33,703 nt of DNA, taken from positions 1 to 33,703 of the forward strand of contig JAFRJV010000120.1 in the NCBI GenBank assembly GCA_017432075.1. The letters run 5' to 3'. Shown in pieces: positions 21,466 to 30,800 of the stretch. A model generated the notes under the pieces. The model searched no databases. It worked only from the letters and a program-made list of their open reading frames with translations, and was not told where the DNA came from. Each line of letters opens with the position of its first letter. Within the stretch, counting starts at the first letter, position 1. The translations under genes and the position numbers were made by a program. Source of the DNA: Mogibacterium sp. Lineage in GTDB: Bacteria > Bacillota > Clostridia > Peptostreptococcales > Anaerovoracaceae.

Positions 21466-23922
21466 ATGGACCGGATAAACGATGAAAAGGACAGACAAAT
21501 AGAAGAACAGGCAGCAAAGATCCGCCTTTTTACCGATCTTACAAGTGCGGGAAGCTGGGTCATCAACTATGCGCCGGACGGCTCTGTGGCATCTGTACAA
21601 TGGGGCGATGGTTTCCGCAGGCTGATGGGTTATAGTGACCAAAGTGATTTTCCTGATGAGATAGAATCATTCGAGCGCGGCATCTACCCGGAAGACAGGG
21701 GTGCTCTTATTGCCGTTATGACTGCCAGCGTCTTTGACAAAAATATCATAAGCACAACGGGTTATGACTTCCGCTTCTGCAGAAAGGACGGCTCAGTCCG
21801 GTGGTTCCGCAGCAAGGGCATACTGTCCAGGGATCCTGAAGGCAGGCCGGTACAGTTTAAAGGCGTGACTATCGACGTAACCCAGGCGAAGGAACATGAT
21901 GCTCTGTATGCTGAACTGCAGAATGAAGCTGCGTCGCTTGACACCATCCATGAAATGCTCGGATCCGGCAAATGGACAATGGATTTTGATGAGGCAGGCG
22001 TGATGACCCGTATCAACTGGAGCGACGAGTTCCGGAGGATGCTCGGGTATAATGGTATCGATGACTTCCCGGATGTACTGGAATCCTGGTCCGACCTTCT
22101 GCATCCTGATGACAAAGAGCGTGTACTGAAGGCGTTCGACGAAACGATCTCCGACTATACAGGCCAGAAGACCTATGACGTAGAGTACCGTCTGCTTACG
22201 AAAAACAGAGGATACCGCTGGTACAGGGCTGTCGGAAAACCAACACGCCGTTCTGATGGTTCGCCTATAACATACATAGGTGTGTTCATAGACATCACCA
22301 AACAAAAGGAAATGATGCAGGAACTGGCGCATCAGCGGGAATCGCTGAGCGTTGCGCTTGAAGAAGCCAATCAGGCGAATAAGGCAAAGACGGCTTTCCT
22401 GTCAAATATGAGCCATGAGATCCGTACTCCGATGAATGCGATCATCGGGCTGGACCGTATAGCGCTGAATGATCCCGGCATATCTGAAACGACACGGGAG
22501 CATCTTGAGAAGATCGGGTTGTCAGCGCAGCATCTGCTCAGCATAATCAACGACATTCTTGACATGAGCCGCATCGAATCCGGCCGCATGACGGTGAAGA
22601 AAGAGGAGTTTTCTTTCGCAAAGGCACTGGCTCAGGTCAATACGATCATAAGCGGACAGTGCAGGGACAAGGGCATTGACTATGAATGCCGTGTGAACGG
22701 AGCTGTCGACGATTACTATATCGGCGATGAAATGAAGCTGCGGCAGGTCATGATCAACATCCTGGGGGACGCGGTAAAGTTCACACCTCCGGGCGGCAGC
22801 ATCACGTTCGTTGTGGAAACGACCGCACGGTTCAACGGGAAATCCACGCTGCGCTTTATCATCAGCGATACAGGCATTGGTATGAGTCAGGATTATCTTC
22901 CTAAGCTGTTCGATGCATTCAGCCAGGAGGATTCATCCAGCACAAACCGCTTTGGCAGCACAGGCCTCGGCATGGCCATAACCAAGAGCATAATTGAGCT
23001 GATGAACGGAACGATCTCCGTAGAGAGCGAAAAGAATAAAGGGACGACGTTTACAGTCACCGTCACTCTGACCGACTGCGATCACAAGGATATCGGAGAA
23101 GAAGAATATGATTTGCAGCCGCATGAGCTGTGTGTGCTGGTGATCGACGATGATCCGATCGCCTGTGAACATGCCCAGCTCGTGCTGGGGCAGGTGGGAG
23201 TGAATTGTGAAAAGGCATTGTCAGGAGCAGAAGGCCTGCAGATGGCACTGGTCCGTCATGCCAGACGGGAGCCATATGACCTGATCCTGGTTGACTGGCG
23301 CATGCCTGACATGGACGGCATGGAAACGACCCGGCAGATCCGGGCTGCCGTGGGCAACGAAACTCCGGTGATCATACTTACCTCATATAACTGGGATGAT
23401 ATCGAGGATCAGGCCAAGGAAGCAGGTGTTGACACATTCGTTGCAAAACCGCTCTTCGCCGGGAATGTTCTCGATGAGTTCAGGGAAGCTTTCAAAAAGA
23501 AGAATGCGAAGCTTGTACGGAAAACGGCGGATCTCAGATTCCGCAGAGTACTGCTGGCAGAAGACGTTTCGGTAAACGCCGAAATCATGATCATGGTGCT
23601 CTCCATGCGCGAGATACAGGTGGATCACGCGGAAAACGGACGCATTGCCGTAGAAAAGTTTGAGCAGCATGAGGAGGGATACTATGATGCTATCCTGATG
23701 GATCTTCGGATGCCTGAGATGGACGGACTGGAGGCGACCCAGAGGATCAGGGCCATGGACAGAACTGATGCAAAGAATATCCCTATCATTGCGTTAACAG
23801 CAAATGCCTTTGACGAGGATGTTCAGCGCAGCATGCAGGCGGGTCTTAATGCTCACCTGAGCAAGCCGGTGGAACCGGATATATTGTTTGAAACACTGGA
23901 AGAGCTTTTACATCATCAGTAA
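21466..23922 (+). CDS. Soluble hybrid histidine kinase: PAS-PAS-HisKA-HATPase-REC-REC
   Basis: The 818 residues have no membrane segment. Two PAS domains occupy about 22-143 and 160-282, each ending in the PAC-type pattern (FKGVTIDVTQAK, YIGVFIDITKQK), followed by a short coiled coil. HisKA has His317 in FLSNMSHEIRTPMNAIIG. HATPase has SDTGIGM (468-473) and GLGMAI. Two receivers have Asp610 (LVDWRMPDMDG) and Asp746 (LMDLRMPEMDG), with Lys661 and Lys800. In the N-box INILGDAVKFT the second, usually invariant Asn is Asp435. There is no HPt domain and no neighbouring output regulator, so signalling partners lie elsewhere. ATG 21466 is chosen for its AAAGGAG site; an in-frame GTG lies 7 codons upstream. 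A candidate -10 TATAAT is at 21412-21417. Confidence 0.93.
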   Translation: MDRINDEKDRQIEEQAAKIRLFTDLTSAGSWVINYAPDGSVASVQWGDGFRRLMGYSDQSDFPDEIESFERGIYPEDRGALIAVMTASVFDKNIISTTGYDFRFCRKDGSVRWFRSKGILSRDPEGRPVQFKGVTIDVTQAKEHDALYAELQNEAASLDTIHEMLGSGKWTMDFDEAGVMTRINWSDEFRRMLGYNGIDDFPDVLESWSDLLHPDDKERVLKAFDETISDYTGQKTYDVEYRLLTKNRGYRWYRAVGKPTRRSDGSPITYIGVFIDITKQKEMMQELAHQRESLSVALEEANQANKAKTAFLSNMSHEIRTPMNAIIGLDRIALNDPGISETTREHLEKIGLSAQHLLSIINDILDMSRIESGRMTVKKEEFSFAKALAQVNTIISGQCRDKGIDYECRVNGAVDDYYIGDEMKLRQVMINILGDAVKFTPPGGSITFVVETTARFNGKSTLRFIISDTGIGMSQDYLPKLFDAFSQEDSSSTNRFGSTGLGMAITKSIIELMNGTISVESEKNKGTTFTVTVTLTDCDHKDIGEEEYDLQPHELCVLVIDDDPIACEHAQLVLGQVGVNCEKALSGAEGLQMALVRHARREPYDLILVDWRMPDMDGMETTRQIRAAVGNETPVIILTSYNWDDIEDQAKEAGVDTFVAKPLFAGNVLDEFREAFKKKNAKLVRKTADLRFRRVLLAEDVSVNAEIMIMVLSMREIQVDHAENGRIAVEKFEQHEEGYYDAILMDLRMPEMDGLEATQRIRAMDRTDAKNIPIIALTANAFDEDVQRSMQAGLNAHLSKPVEPDILFETLEELLHHQ

Positions 23923-23959
23923 GGAAGACTATAGAGATACATAAACCGGGCCGCAAGCC

Positions 23960-23996
23960 GCAGTCACGTGCACTCCGCACGTGGCTGCTTTTTTTT
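23960..23996 (+). terminator. Terminator after the hybrid kinase
   Basis: A 12-base-pair stem (23960-23971 with 23977-23988, one T-G pair), a 5-base loop and eight T residues follow, 38 bases after the stop. Confidence 0.9.
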
Positions 23997-24007
23997 CAAA
24001 AAATATG

Positions 24008-24053
24008 TTGACAGAAGCACAGCTCTGTATTATTGTACTAAGTAGTTAATACA
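24008..24053 (+). promoter_or_regulatory. Promoter and likely operator of the GntR-ABC operon
   Basis: TTGACA (24008-24013), 17 bases, then TATTGT (24031-24036) form a good sigma-A promoter. The inverted repeat TGTATTA (24026-24032) and TAATACA (24047-24053) overlaps the -10 and start site. It is well placed for autorepression by the GntR protein encoded next, as known for YtrA-type regulators. Confidence 0.65.
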
Positions 24054-24080
24054 GTAATACAAAATAGAAGGGACGAAACA

Positions 24081-24449
24081 ATGGAATGGAACTTTAAAGA
24101 TGGAATCCCTATCTACACTCAGATAATAGATGAGATGACCATGCGTATCGCGAGCAGCGCATACGCACCCGGTGACAAACTGCCGTCGGTGAGAGACCTG
24201 GCGCTGGATGCAGGAGTCAATCCGAACACCATGCAGAGAGCCCTCGCCGAACTGGAACGCAGGGGACTGGTCTATTCGGAGCGTACGAGCGGGAGATTTG
24301 TTACAAAGGAGGAAGCTGTGCTCAGAGATCTGCACGAGGAGCTTGCGAAGAAATACTTCGAAGAACTCACAGAGAAGCTTCGCAAGATAGGAATGGACGA
24401 TAACGCAATCAAGGCATCCGTAAACAAATGGATGGAAGAGATAAAGTAG
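24081..24449 (+). CDS. GntR-family regulator, YtrA subfamily
   Basis: The 122-residue protein has an N-terminal GntR winged helix (about 10-75: PIYTQIIDEMTMRI, LPSVRDLALDAGVNPNTMQRALAELERRGLVYSERTSGRFV) and a short C-terminal helical tail. The short form without a large ligand domain, together with the linked ABC genes, defines the YtrA type. It probably represses its own operon through the repeat at 24026-24053 until a cell-wall-active or other compound is sensed. ATG 24081 follows AGAAGGG. The ATPase gene starts 15 bases after its stop. Confidence 0.9.
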   Translation: MEWNFKDGIPIYTQIIDEMTMRIASSAYAPGDKLPSVRDLALDAGVNPNTMQRALAELERRGLVYSERTSGRFVTKEEAVLRDLHEELAKKYFEELTEKLRKIGMDDNAIKASVNKWMEEIK

Positions 24450-24464
24450 AAAGGAGGCAGAGAG

Positions 24465-25160
24465 ATGGCAAGAATAGAGATCAGCAATCTTACAAAGAAT
24501 TTCGGCGATCTTACCGCTCTTGACGATGTCACTGTCTCGCTGGAGCAGGGACAGATCGTAGGACTGCTCGGACCGAACGGAAGCGGCAAGACGACGCTCA
24601 TCAAAATACTGAACGGGCTGCTTCAGCCTACATCAGGCAGCGTTACCATCAACGGAAACGCTCCCGGAGTCGCAACAAAGAAAGTGGTGGCGTACCTGCC
24701 GGACAGGAACGCACTGCCTGACTACATGACAGCATCGCAGCTCATGGACATCTATGAAGACTTCTTCGAAGACTTCGACCGCCTCAAAGCGGAAGCCATG
24801 ATAGACGACCTCGGCATCAACCGCAAACAGACCATGAAGAAGATGTCGAAGGGAACAAAAGAGAAACTGCAGCTCTGTCTGGTGATGGCAAGACAGGCCG
24901 AGGTCTATCTGCTCGATGAGCCTATCGGCGGAGTCGACCCGGCAACGAGAGACTACATCCTCAGAACGATCATCTCGAACTACAACGAGAATGCGGTCGT
25001 GCTCATCTCGACACACCTGATCGCAGACGTCGAGTCGGTGCTCGATGACGTAGTCTTCATCAAGGAAGGCAGAGTGGTCCTTCACAAGGCGGCGGACGAG
25101 ATCCGCGAAGAGCGGGGCGAAAGCGTAGACAAGCTCTTCAGGGAGGTGTTCAAATGTTAG
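24465..25160 (+). CDS. ABC transporter ATP-binding protein (YtrB/BcrA-like)
   Basis: The 231 residues carry Walker A GPNGSGKTT (36-44), a degenerate signature MSKGTKEKLQL and Walker B VYLLDEPIGGVDP. The SKGTKEK form is typical of YtrB-like subunits that pair with ABC-2-type membrane proteins. AAAGGAGG stands before ATG 24465. The gene overlaps the permease gene by 7 bases. It likely powers export or removal of a substrate at the membrane; the substrate is unknown. Confidence 0.92.
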   Translation: MARIEISNLTKNFGDLTALDDVTVSLEQGQIVGLLGPNGSGKTTLIKILNGLLQPTSGSVTINGNAPGVATKKVVAYLPDRNALPDYMTASQLMDIYEDFFEDFDRLKAEAMIDDLGINRKQTMKKMSKGTKEKLQLCLVMARQAEVYLLDEPIGGVDPATRDYILRTIISNYNENAVVLISTHLIADVESVLDDVVFIKEGRVVLHKAADEIREERGESVDKLFREVFKC

Positions 25161-25930
25161 GTAAGCTTCTTAAATATGAGATCCCGGCAATGGGACGCAA
25201 ACTGCTGCCGCTGTACGCAGCATGGGCCGCAACGGCGCTGCTCCTCGGACTGACGACACAGGCGGCAGAATCAAAGAATGAATTCATGGTGGTGATATCC
25301 GCGCTGCTTTACACGGCAATAGCGACGACCATCTTCGTGATGACCATAATCATGATAGTCCAGAGATACAGCAACAGCCTGCTTGGCGACGAGGCATATT
25401 TCAACCACGTGCTGCCGGTGAGCGTTGCAGAACACATCGGAAACAAAGCGATATCCGCGACACTTTGGATCTTCGTTACCATCCTGGTAGCGATCTTCAC
25501 GGGACTTCTGATCGGGATCGGCGCTCTCATCGTTTCCGGAGAATTCATAAGCCTCAGGGAGCTGATCAAGGGCTTCTACGAGATCGAACTGCCGAAGCAC
25601 TTCGGACTGTACGTGATAGAGATGCTGATACTAACGATCACCGGTACAGTCAAGACCATCATGCAGATCTACGCAGCGATCACGATCGGACATCAGGTTC
25701 AGAACCGCACGACTCTCGCATCGATCGGAGCATACATACTGATCCTGATCTTCGAATCATCGGTCGGAAGAGCGATGCTCCCGCTGTTCATCAATCTTGA
25801 GTACAGCGAAGACGGATTCATTAACTTCAACAGAGTCTTCATACCGGGATTCATCATGGCGGTGATCTTCTCGGTGATCTACTTCTTCATCTGCAAGTAC
25901 CTGATGGAAAAGAGACTTAATCTGGCGTAA
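25154..25930 (+). CDS. ABC-2-type membrane protein partner of the YtrB-like ATPase
   Basis: The 258-residue protein has about six hydrophobic helices: about 17-33, 41-66, 96-125, 151-172, 187-205 and 225-250. Its N-terminus (MLGKLLKYEIPAMGRKLLPLY) is like other membrane subunits of small GntR-linked ABC systems. AGGGAGG lies inside the end of the ATPase gene, so the two are coupled. A terminator follows. Close family identity beyond this group is not clear. Confidence 0.85.
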   Translation: MLGKLLKYEIPAMGRKLLPLYAAWAATALLLGLTTQAAESKNEFMVVISALLYTAIATTIFVMTIIMIVQRYSNSLLGDEAYFNHVLPVSVAEHIGNKAISATLWIFVTILVAIFTGLLIGIGALIVSGEFISLRELIKGFYEIELPKHFGLYVIEMLILTITGTVKTIMQIYAAITIGHQVQNRTTLASIGAYILILIFESSVGRAMLPLFINLEYSEDGFINFNRVFIPGFIMAVIFSVIYFFICKYLMEKRLNLA

Positions 25931-25938
25931 GTGTCGTT

Positions 25939-25968
25939 CGTCAACGACTAACTCAACCGTTGTTGACG
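25939..25968 (+). other. Stem-loop between the permease gene and the terminator
   Basis: CGTCAACGAC (25939-25948) pairs with GTTGTTGACG (25959-25968) with one mismatch. It has no T-run. It may protect the 3' end of the mRNA; function unknown. Confidence 0.45.
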
Positions 25969-25970
25969 GT

Positions 25971-26002
25971 GCCGTCTAGTTAACGTGACTAGGCGGCTTT
26001 TT
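25971..26002 (+). terminator. Terminator of the GntR-ABC operon
   Basis: GCCGTCTAGT (25971-25980) pairs with ACTAGGCGGC (25988-25997) with one T-G pair, followed by TTTTT. Confidence 0.9.
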
Positions 26003-26121
26003 GATTGTGATCGAGCCAGCCGCGAGTCACTGCTTTCCTGACATCTTCAATTCTATCAATCAAGCAAGGACAGTCAATTTCATAATAACGCAAAAAACCG
26101 CAAAGACCCTGATGTCAACAG

Positions 26122-26130
26122 TGGTATAAT
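26122..26130 (+). promoter_or_regulatory. Extended -10 promoter for the Sir2 gene
   Basis: TGGTATAAT is an extended -10 (TGnTATAAT) 56 bases before ATG 26186. The -35 position is poor (AAAGAC). Confidence 0.5.
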
Positions 26131-26185
26131 AATTATGTATAAACAAAATTGGCGCATAAACGGGTATACGGAAAGGCGGTCGGCT

Positions 26186-26920
26186 ATGGATGATAAGATC
26201 AAAGAATTAAAGAAGATAATCGACGAGAGCAACAACATCGTATTCTTCGGCGGCGCAGGCGTGTCCACCGAGAGCGGCATCCCTGATTTCAGGAGCGCCA
26301 ACGGCATCTACAACATGAATCTTGGCAGAACAGTCTCGCCTGAGGAGATGATTTCCCACTCCTTCTATATGAGACACACCGAGGACTTCTACGAGTTCTA
26401 CAAAGACAAACTCATCTACGAGAACGCGCAGCCAAACAACTGCCACAAAGCGCTTGCAGAGCTCGAGCGTCAGGGCAAGGTGAAGGCGGTCGTCACACAG
26501 AACATCGACGGACTGCACCAGAAGGCAGGAAGCAAGGTCGTGTGGGAACTTCACGGATCGACTTTGCGCAACTACTGCGAGAGGTGCCATGCGTTCTACG
26601 GAGTAGAGAAGGTGCTGGAATCCAAGGGCGTGCCATACTGCGACAAGTGCGGCGGCAGGATCAAGCCTGACGTGGTGCTTTATGAAGAGGGACTCGACAG
26701 CGATGTTATCGACGGAGCTGTAAGGGCGATCTCAAATGCCGATACACTCATAGTCGGCGGCACAACGCTGATCGTGTATCCGGCAGCCGGATTGATCCAC
26801 TACTTCCACGGAAAGAAGCTGGTACTGATCAACATGAGCGCAACGAGCGCAGACAGTTCCGCCGATCTGGTAATACAAGAGCGCATAGGAGAAGTGTTTG
26901 CGCAGGTGATGGGCTGGTAA
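26186..26920 (+). CDS. Sir2-family NAD-dependent protein deacylase
   Basis: The 244 residues carry the sirtuin set: GAGVSTESGIPDFRS (24-38), TQNIDGLHQ (104-112), catalytic His123 in ELHGS, and a zinc ribbon with Cys131, Cys134, Cys152 and Cys155. It removes acyl groups from lysines in cytosolic proteins, using NAD and giving nicotinamide and O-acyl-ADP-ribose. I use ATG 26186, after AAAGGCGG; an upstream in-frame ATG adds 17 residues not typical of the family. The signal peptidase gene follows 7 bases later and is probably cotranscribed. Confidence 0.93.
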   Translation: MDDKIKELKKIIDESNNIVFFGGAGVSTESGIPDFRSANGIYNMNLGRTVSPEEMISHSFYMRHTEDFYEFYKDKLIYENAQPNNCHKALAELERQGKVKAVVTQNIDGLHQKAGSKVVWELHGSTLRNYCERCHAFYGVEKVLESKGVPYCDKCGGRIKPDVVLYEEGLDSDVIDGAVRAISNADTLIVGGTTLIVYPAAGLIHYFHGKKLVLINMSATSADSSADLVIQERIGEVFAQVMGW

Positions 26921-26927
26921 AGAAAAT

Positions 26928-27566
26928 ATGAGCAGAGTAGAGAGGCATGCGGCCGAAGAGGCTGCGATCATGGCTGAAAAAAGACGGGAAGCAACAGAGG
27001 CAGATGTGACCGGGGGTGATATGCCCAAAAAAGGAAAGCGCAAACGCAAGCTTACACCTTTTGGGCGTTTTCTTGACATCCTCGGAACATTGATAATGGT
27101 TGTGGCGCTTCTGGCTTGCCTGGGGCTGACGGTCCCGAAGTTTTTCGGTATACAGTCATACGTTGTAGTGTCCGGAAGTATGGAGCCTGCCATCCCGGTA
27201 GGCAGCCTCGCTTATGCAAAACCGGTTGAGCCGAAAACACTTCAGACAGGCGATGTGATCGTGTTCTACAGCACAAATGCAACATCACCGGATGGAACAG
27301 TTCCGGACGGCACGAGCCCGATCACACACAGAGTCGTCGAGAACCACACAGAGGACGGCGAGGTGATCACAAAGGGTGATGCCAATAATTCTTCAGATAT
27401 ATATCCGGCGGCATATAGAAATATAGTAGGAAAAGTGTTTGCGCACGTACCGAAGCTGGGATATCTGGCCGCGCCGCTCGCATCTGTTCAGGGAAAGATC
27501 GCGATGGTGCTGATAATACTCGCGGGATTCCTGCTGACTGAGGCCGGAAACAGGATAAAACGCTGA
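26928..27566 (+). CDS. Signal peptidase I of the Ser/His (SipW / ER) type
   Basis: The 212-residue membrane protease has a long, charged, Lys/Arg/Glu-rich cytoplasmic N-terminus (1-44) and a membrane helix at about 49-70. The extracellular domain has nucleophile Ser84 in VSGSMEP, His134 in SPITHRVV where bacterial-type enzymes have Lys, and Asp151 in TKGDANN. A second helix spans about 190-205. The Ser-His arrangement is that of archaeal/ER and Bacillus SipW enzymes, which often act on a few special secreted proteins. The large surface protein encoded next is the obvious candidate client (inference). The ribosome site before ATG 26928 is weak, so translation may depend on the sir2 gene just upstream. 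Confidence 0.9.
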   Translation: MSRVERHAAEEAAIMAEKRREATEADVTGGDMPKKGKRKRKLTPFGRFLDILGTLIMVVALLACLGLTVPKFFGIQSYVVVSGSMEPAIPVGSLAYAKPVEPKTLQTGDVIVFYSTNATSPDGTVPDGTSPITHRVVENHTEDGEVITKGDANNSSDIYPAAYRNIVGKVFAHVPKLGYLAAPLASVQGKIAMVLIILAGFLLTEAGNRIKR

Positions 27567-27597
27567 TCGGAACGGTATATATTGTGGTTGCAATTTT

Positions 27598-27623
27598 TTG
27601 TTAACTATATATATAGTTAACAA
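27598..27623. promoter_or_regulatory. Perfect 26-base palindrome
   Basis: Bases 27598-27623 are a perfect palindrome with arms TTGTTAACTATAT and ATATAGTTAACAA. No loop is needed, so it looks more like a dimeric repressor operator than an RNA hairpin. It lies between the signal peptidase gene and its terminator, about 75 bases before the promoters of the surface-protein gene. Confidence 0.6.
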
Positions 27624-27638
27624 TTCATAAAAAGCGGC

Positions 27639-27674
27639 AAAGCGTCATCGAAACGTATCGATGACGCTTTTTTT
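27639..27674 (+). terminator. Terminator after the signal peptidase gene
   Basis: AAAGCGTCATCGA (27639-27651) pairs perfectly with TCGATGACGCTTT (27658-27670) around a 6-base loop, followed by a T-run. Confidence 0.92.
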
Positions 27675-27747
27675 GACGGAACTTTCGCTTTAATATATAT
27701 ATAAAATTTGTACTAAAGTTGCGCATTTGTTCGCAAAGAAATATAAT
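27673..27747 (+). promoter_or_regulatory. Two tandem promoters for the surface-protein gene
   Basis: Promoter 1: TTGACG (27673-27678), 17 bases, TATATA (27696-27701). Promoter 2: TTGCGC (27719-27724), 17 bases, TATAAT (27742-27747). Both leave a leader of at least 100 bases. The leader holds a 5-codon AUG-to-UGA reading frame (27808-27825, after AGGGG) and a hairpin GATAAAA/TTTTATC (27824-27840) about 10 bases before the ribosome site. Confidence 0.6.
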
Positions 27748-27859
27748 TCTGATGGTTATGAAAATAATGGTATAGTGTGCATTCTTATGCTTTAAGGGGC
27801 TATATCAATGACTGGAGAAAACTGATAAAAATCTTTTATCCTGGTTTTGGAGGGGAAAA

Positions 27860-30800
27860 ATGAAGAACAACACGACTCTGAAAAGATTCATGGCACTTCT
27901 TCTTTGTGCGGCAATGTTGATCACATACATGCCGTCGCCGGTTTACACACTGGCTACTGGGGCAACAGGTGAACCATCTGTTGCATCAGAAGAAGAGGCA
28001 AAGGAATCGGAACCGGCAGCCGAGACACCTAAGGCCGAGGAGCCGTCAAAGGATGCTGAAACACCAAAAGAGGAATCAGCACCAAAGACGGAAGAACCTA
28101 AGGCTGACTCTGCGCCGACAGAAGAATCCGGGAAAACAGATCAGAAGAAAGACAATGATGCTTCTGAAACGTCTTCAAAGGATGAGGCAAGCGAACCTAA
28201 GGAGTCTTCCGAGCCTGCTGATACAGAAGAACCGGCAGTGACCGAGGAGGAACCAAAGGACGAAGAGCCTGCGGAGGACGAAGCTGAAGAAGCTTATCCT
28301 GCACAGCACTTCGAGAAGATGACACCTGGATTTAACCGCGTACAAGTCATTGTTGATGCGCCGGAGGGAGCTTTCCCTAAAGACACTACAATGAAAGTCA
28401 AAAACGTTGCAGAAGACGACGTTAATGATGCTGTCAAGAAAGAACTGGGTGAAGGCGTAAATATAGTAAAAGCCATTGATATTACCTTCTACGATAAAGA
28501 TGGCAATGAGATAGAACCGAAAGAAGGAAGTGATCCGCTTTCGGTTAGCTTTAAATCGTCCAAACTCGAAAATCTGAACGAGCCTGCAGTTGTACATATT
28601 GACAATAAAAAGGTTGAAACGATTTCTGATGAAGACGTCAAGAACAAGGGTGACAAGGTATCTTTCGAAGCAGATCAGTTCTCAATCTATGTTGTAGTAG
28701 AGACTGGACAAGATGCCAGAGCGCTTGTGAAGTTCATGAACGGTGAAACAGAAATTGACTCCATGTATGTCAAATCTGGAGATGACATGGAGACTGTTCT
28801 TTATGATCCAAGCGGCAAACTTAATCTTGATGAAGGTGTGATTTTCAAAGGATGGACCACAAATCCGGATTATTCGGTAGCTGATGCTGCTAATGCTTTG
28901 GATATTGGAGAAGTACGGACTGAAGTTAGCGGTATGCTTCCGCCTGTTAGCGATGGCAAAGAGATAATCTATTACGCGATGCTTTACAAGAAGTATACCG
29001 TAACATACCTTGACTCGAAGGAAGCCGCAATACATCAGGATTCCATTCTTTATCGTACAGACGCAACAGGTAATGATCTTAAGCAGGCTTATCAGGTTAG
29101 CTGGAACTATACTCCTGAAGATGATACCCATGACTTCGAGGGCTGGTTCGCACATGAGGGCGGAAGTAACATTGAAGGCTTTGATCCTGATGCTAACGAT
29201 GGCAAAGGGACCCTTTATGCATATGAGCAGGATATCACTATCTCTGGTGATGTAACTTTCTCTGTATTTGCACCAGAAGGCCATTGGCTAGTCTTTGATG
29301 AGAATGGCAAAGGCGCTACGTATAATGCGCCTAAGTTTATTAAATCAGGAGAAAATACAGTACCGCCTTCCTTAGAAATGATGCGTAATGGATATAACTT
29401 TGTAGATTGGTACTATTTCCCTAACGGAAATGCTCCTGCAGCAGATCCGACAACAGGAGAAGTTGACCTTACAGGTGCTACGGTATTCTCTTTTGGAGGA
29501 ACAATTTCGGAAAAGACCACTGTCTATGCTAAATGGAATCCTATATCAACTGCAAACTATACAATTATTGTTTGGAAGCAGAACCTTGCATGCAATGGAT
29601 ATGATTATGATGAAGCTGCATCAAAAACACTTAGTGGAAGCGTAGGAACAGTTATTAATACAGTTACCCAGCAGGGAACGGGAGATGATGCTTTTGCCAG
29701 AATAAATGGAACAGATTATAAACCAACCGGTTTCCATTTAAGCAGGTATGATCAAAATGTAAGAATCAAACCTGAAGGCAATTCGGTTGTAAATGTTTAC
29801 TACGACAGAACTGAATATACATTGACATTCCAGGCTCCAGCTAGAGTAAACAGTCCATCTAATAATGATCAGAACCTTTATGGCTATGTTGAAGATGTTG
29901 GTGGATATGTAAAACTTACTCGACGCAATAACAGATGGGAGTTTTACTATAATGGTTCTTGGCTCCGTTACAGTTACTATGGAAATGGCAATTACTATCA
30001 TTTTAATACTGTTAAGACTATTACTGCCAAGTATTATCAGAATATCAGCTCAAACTTCCCGATTGTTGGAGATAATGGCGTTACATACAATCAAGGTGAG
30101 CGTTGGATGCCGCAGAATTCCACTCAATTTGATGATGTAATAATATTCCTTGAAGTAATGCCTGCGGAAAGTATTACGTTTCATTTAGATATAAGGAACT
30201 ATACTACTATTAGGTTACGGTATTATGTAGAAGCTCTTGATGGCGATGAAAATACCCACTCATATCAGGGAAATAACTACACACTATATAATACTATCTA
30301 TGCTAATTTGGGATATGTTCAGAAGAACTTAGACTGGTTGGACTTAGTAGGATATACCAAACAAACATCAAATCCTACATTTGGACAAGCTAGCAACTCT
30401 AAATTATCAGCAGATGTAGAACCTCAAGGTGCTGATGGAAGTTTGTCTAAGGAGTATGATTCGGATGTAGGCAAACAGGTATATCATCTGGATTTCTATT
30501 ACACGCGCAACTTGTATTCCATCAACTACATGGATGGCGCATACGTTGACGGAAACGGGAATACGTTGACAGAACCTGACGGAGGTCAACTTGGAACAGA
30601 AAATAATATTCCGTATGGCTCTGACATTTCCGCTCATAGTGATTTCAGACCAACGACAACTCCTGCTGGATATGTTTTTGAGGGCTGGTATATAAATAAG
30701 GAGTGCACTCAGAAATACAATTTCACTACAATGCCTGAAGGTGGTGTAACTGTCTATGCAAAATGGCGCCAAATCCAGTATCGTGTATTTCTTCATCCTA

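Noticed and set aside
27600-27621. The 26-base palindrome as an intrinsic terminator
   Set aside because: It is AT-only over most of the stem, leaves no loop and has no T-run; a proper terminator lies 16 bases downstream.
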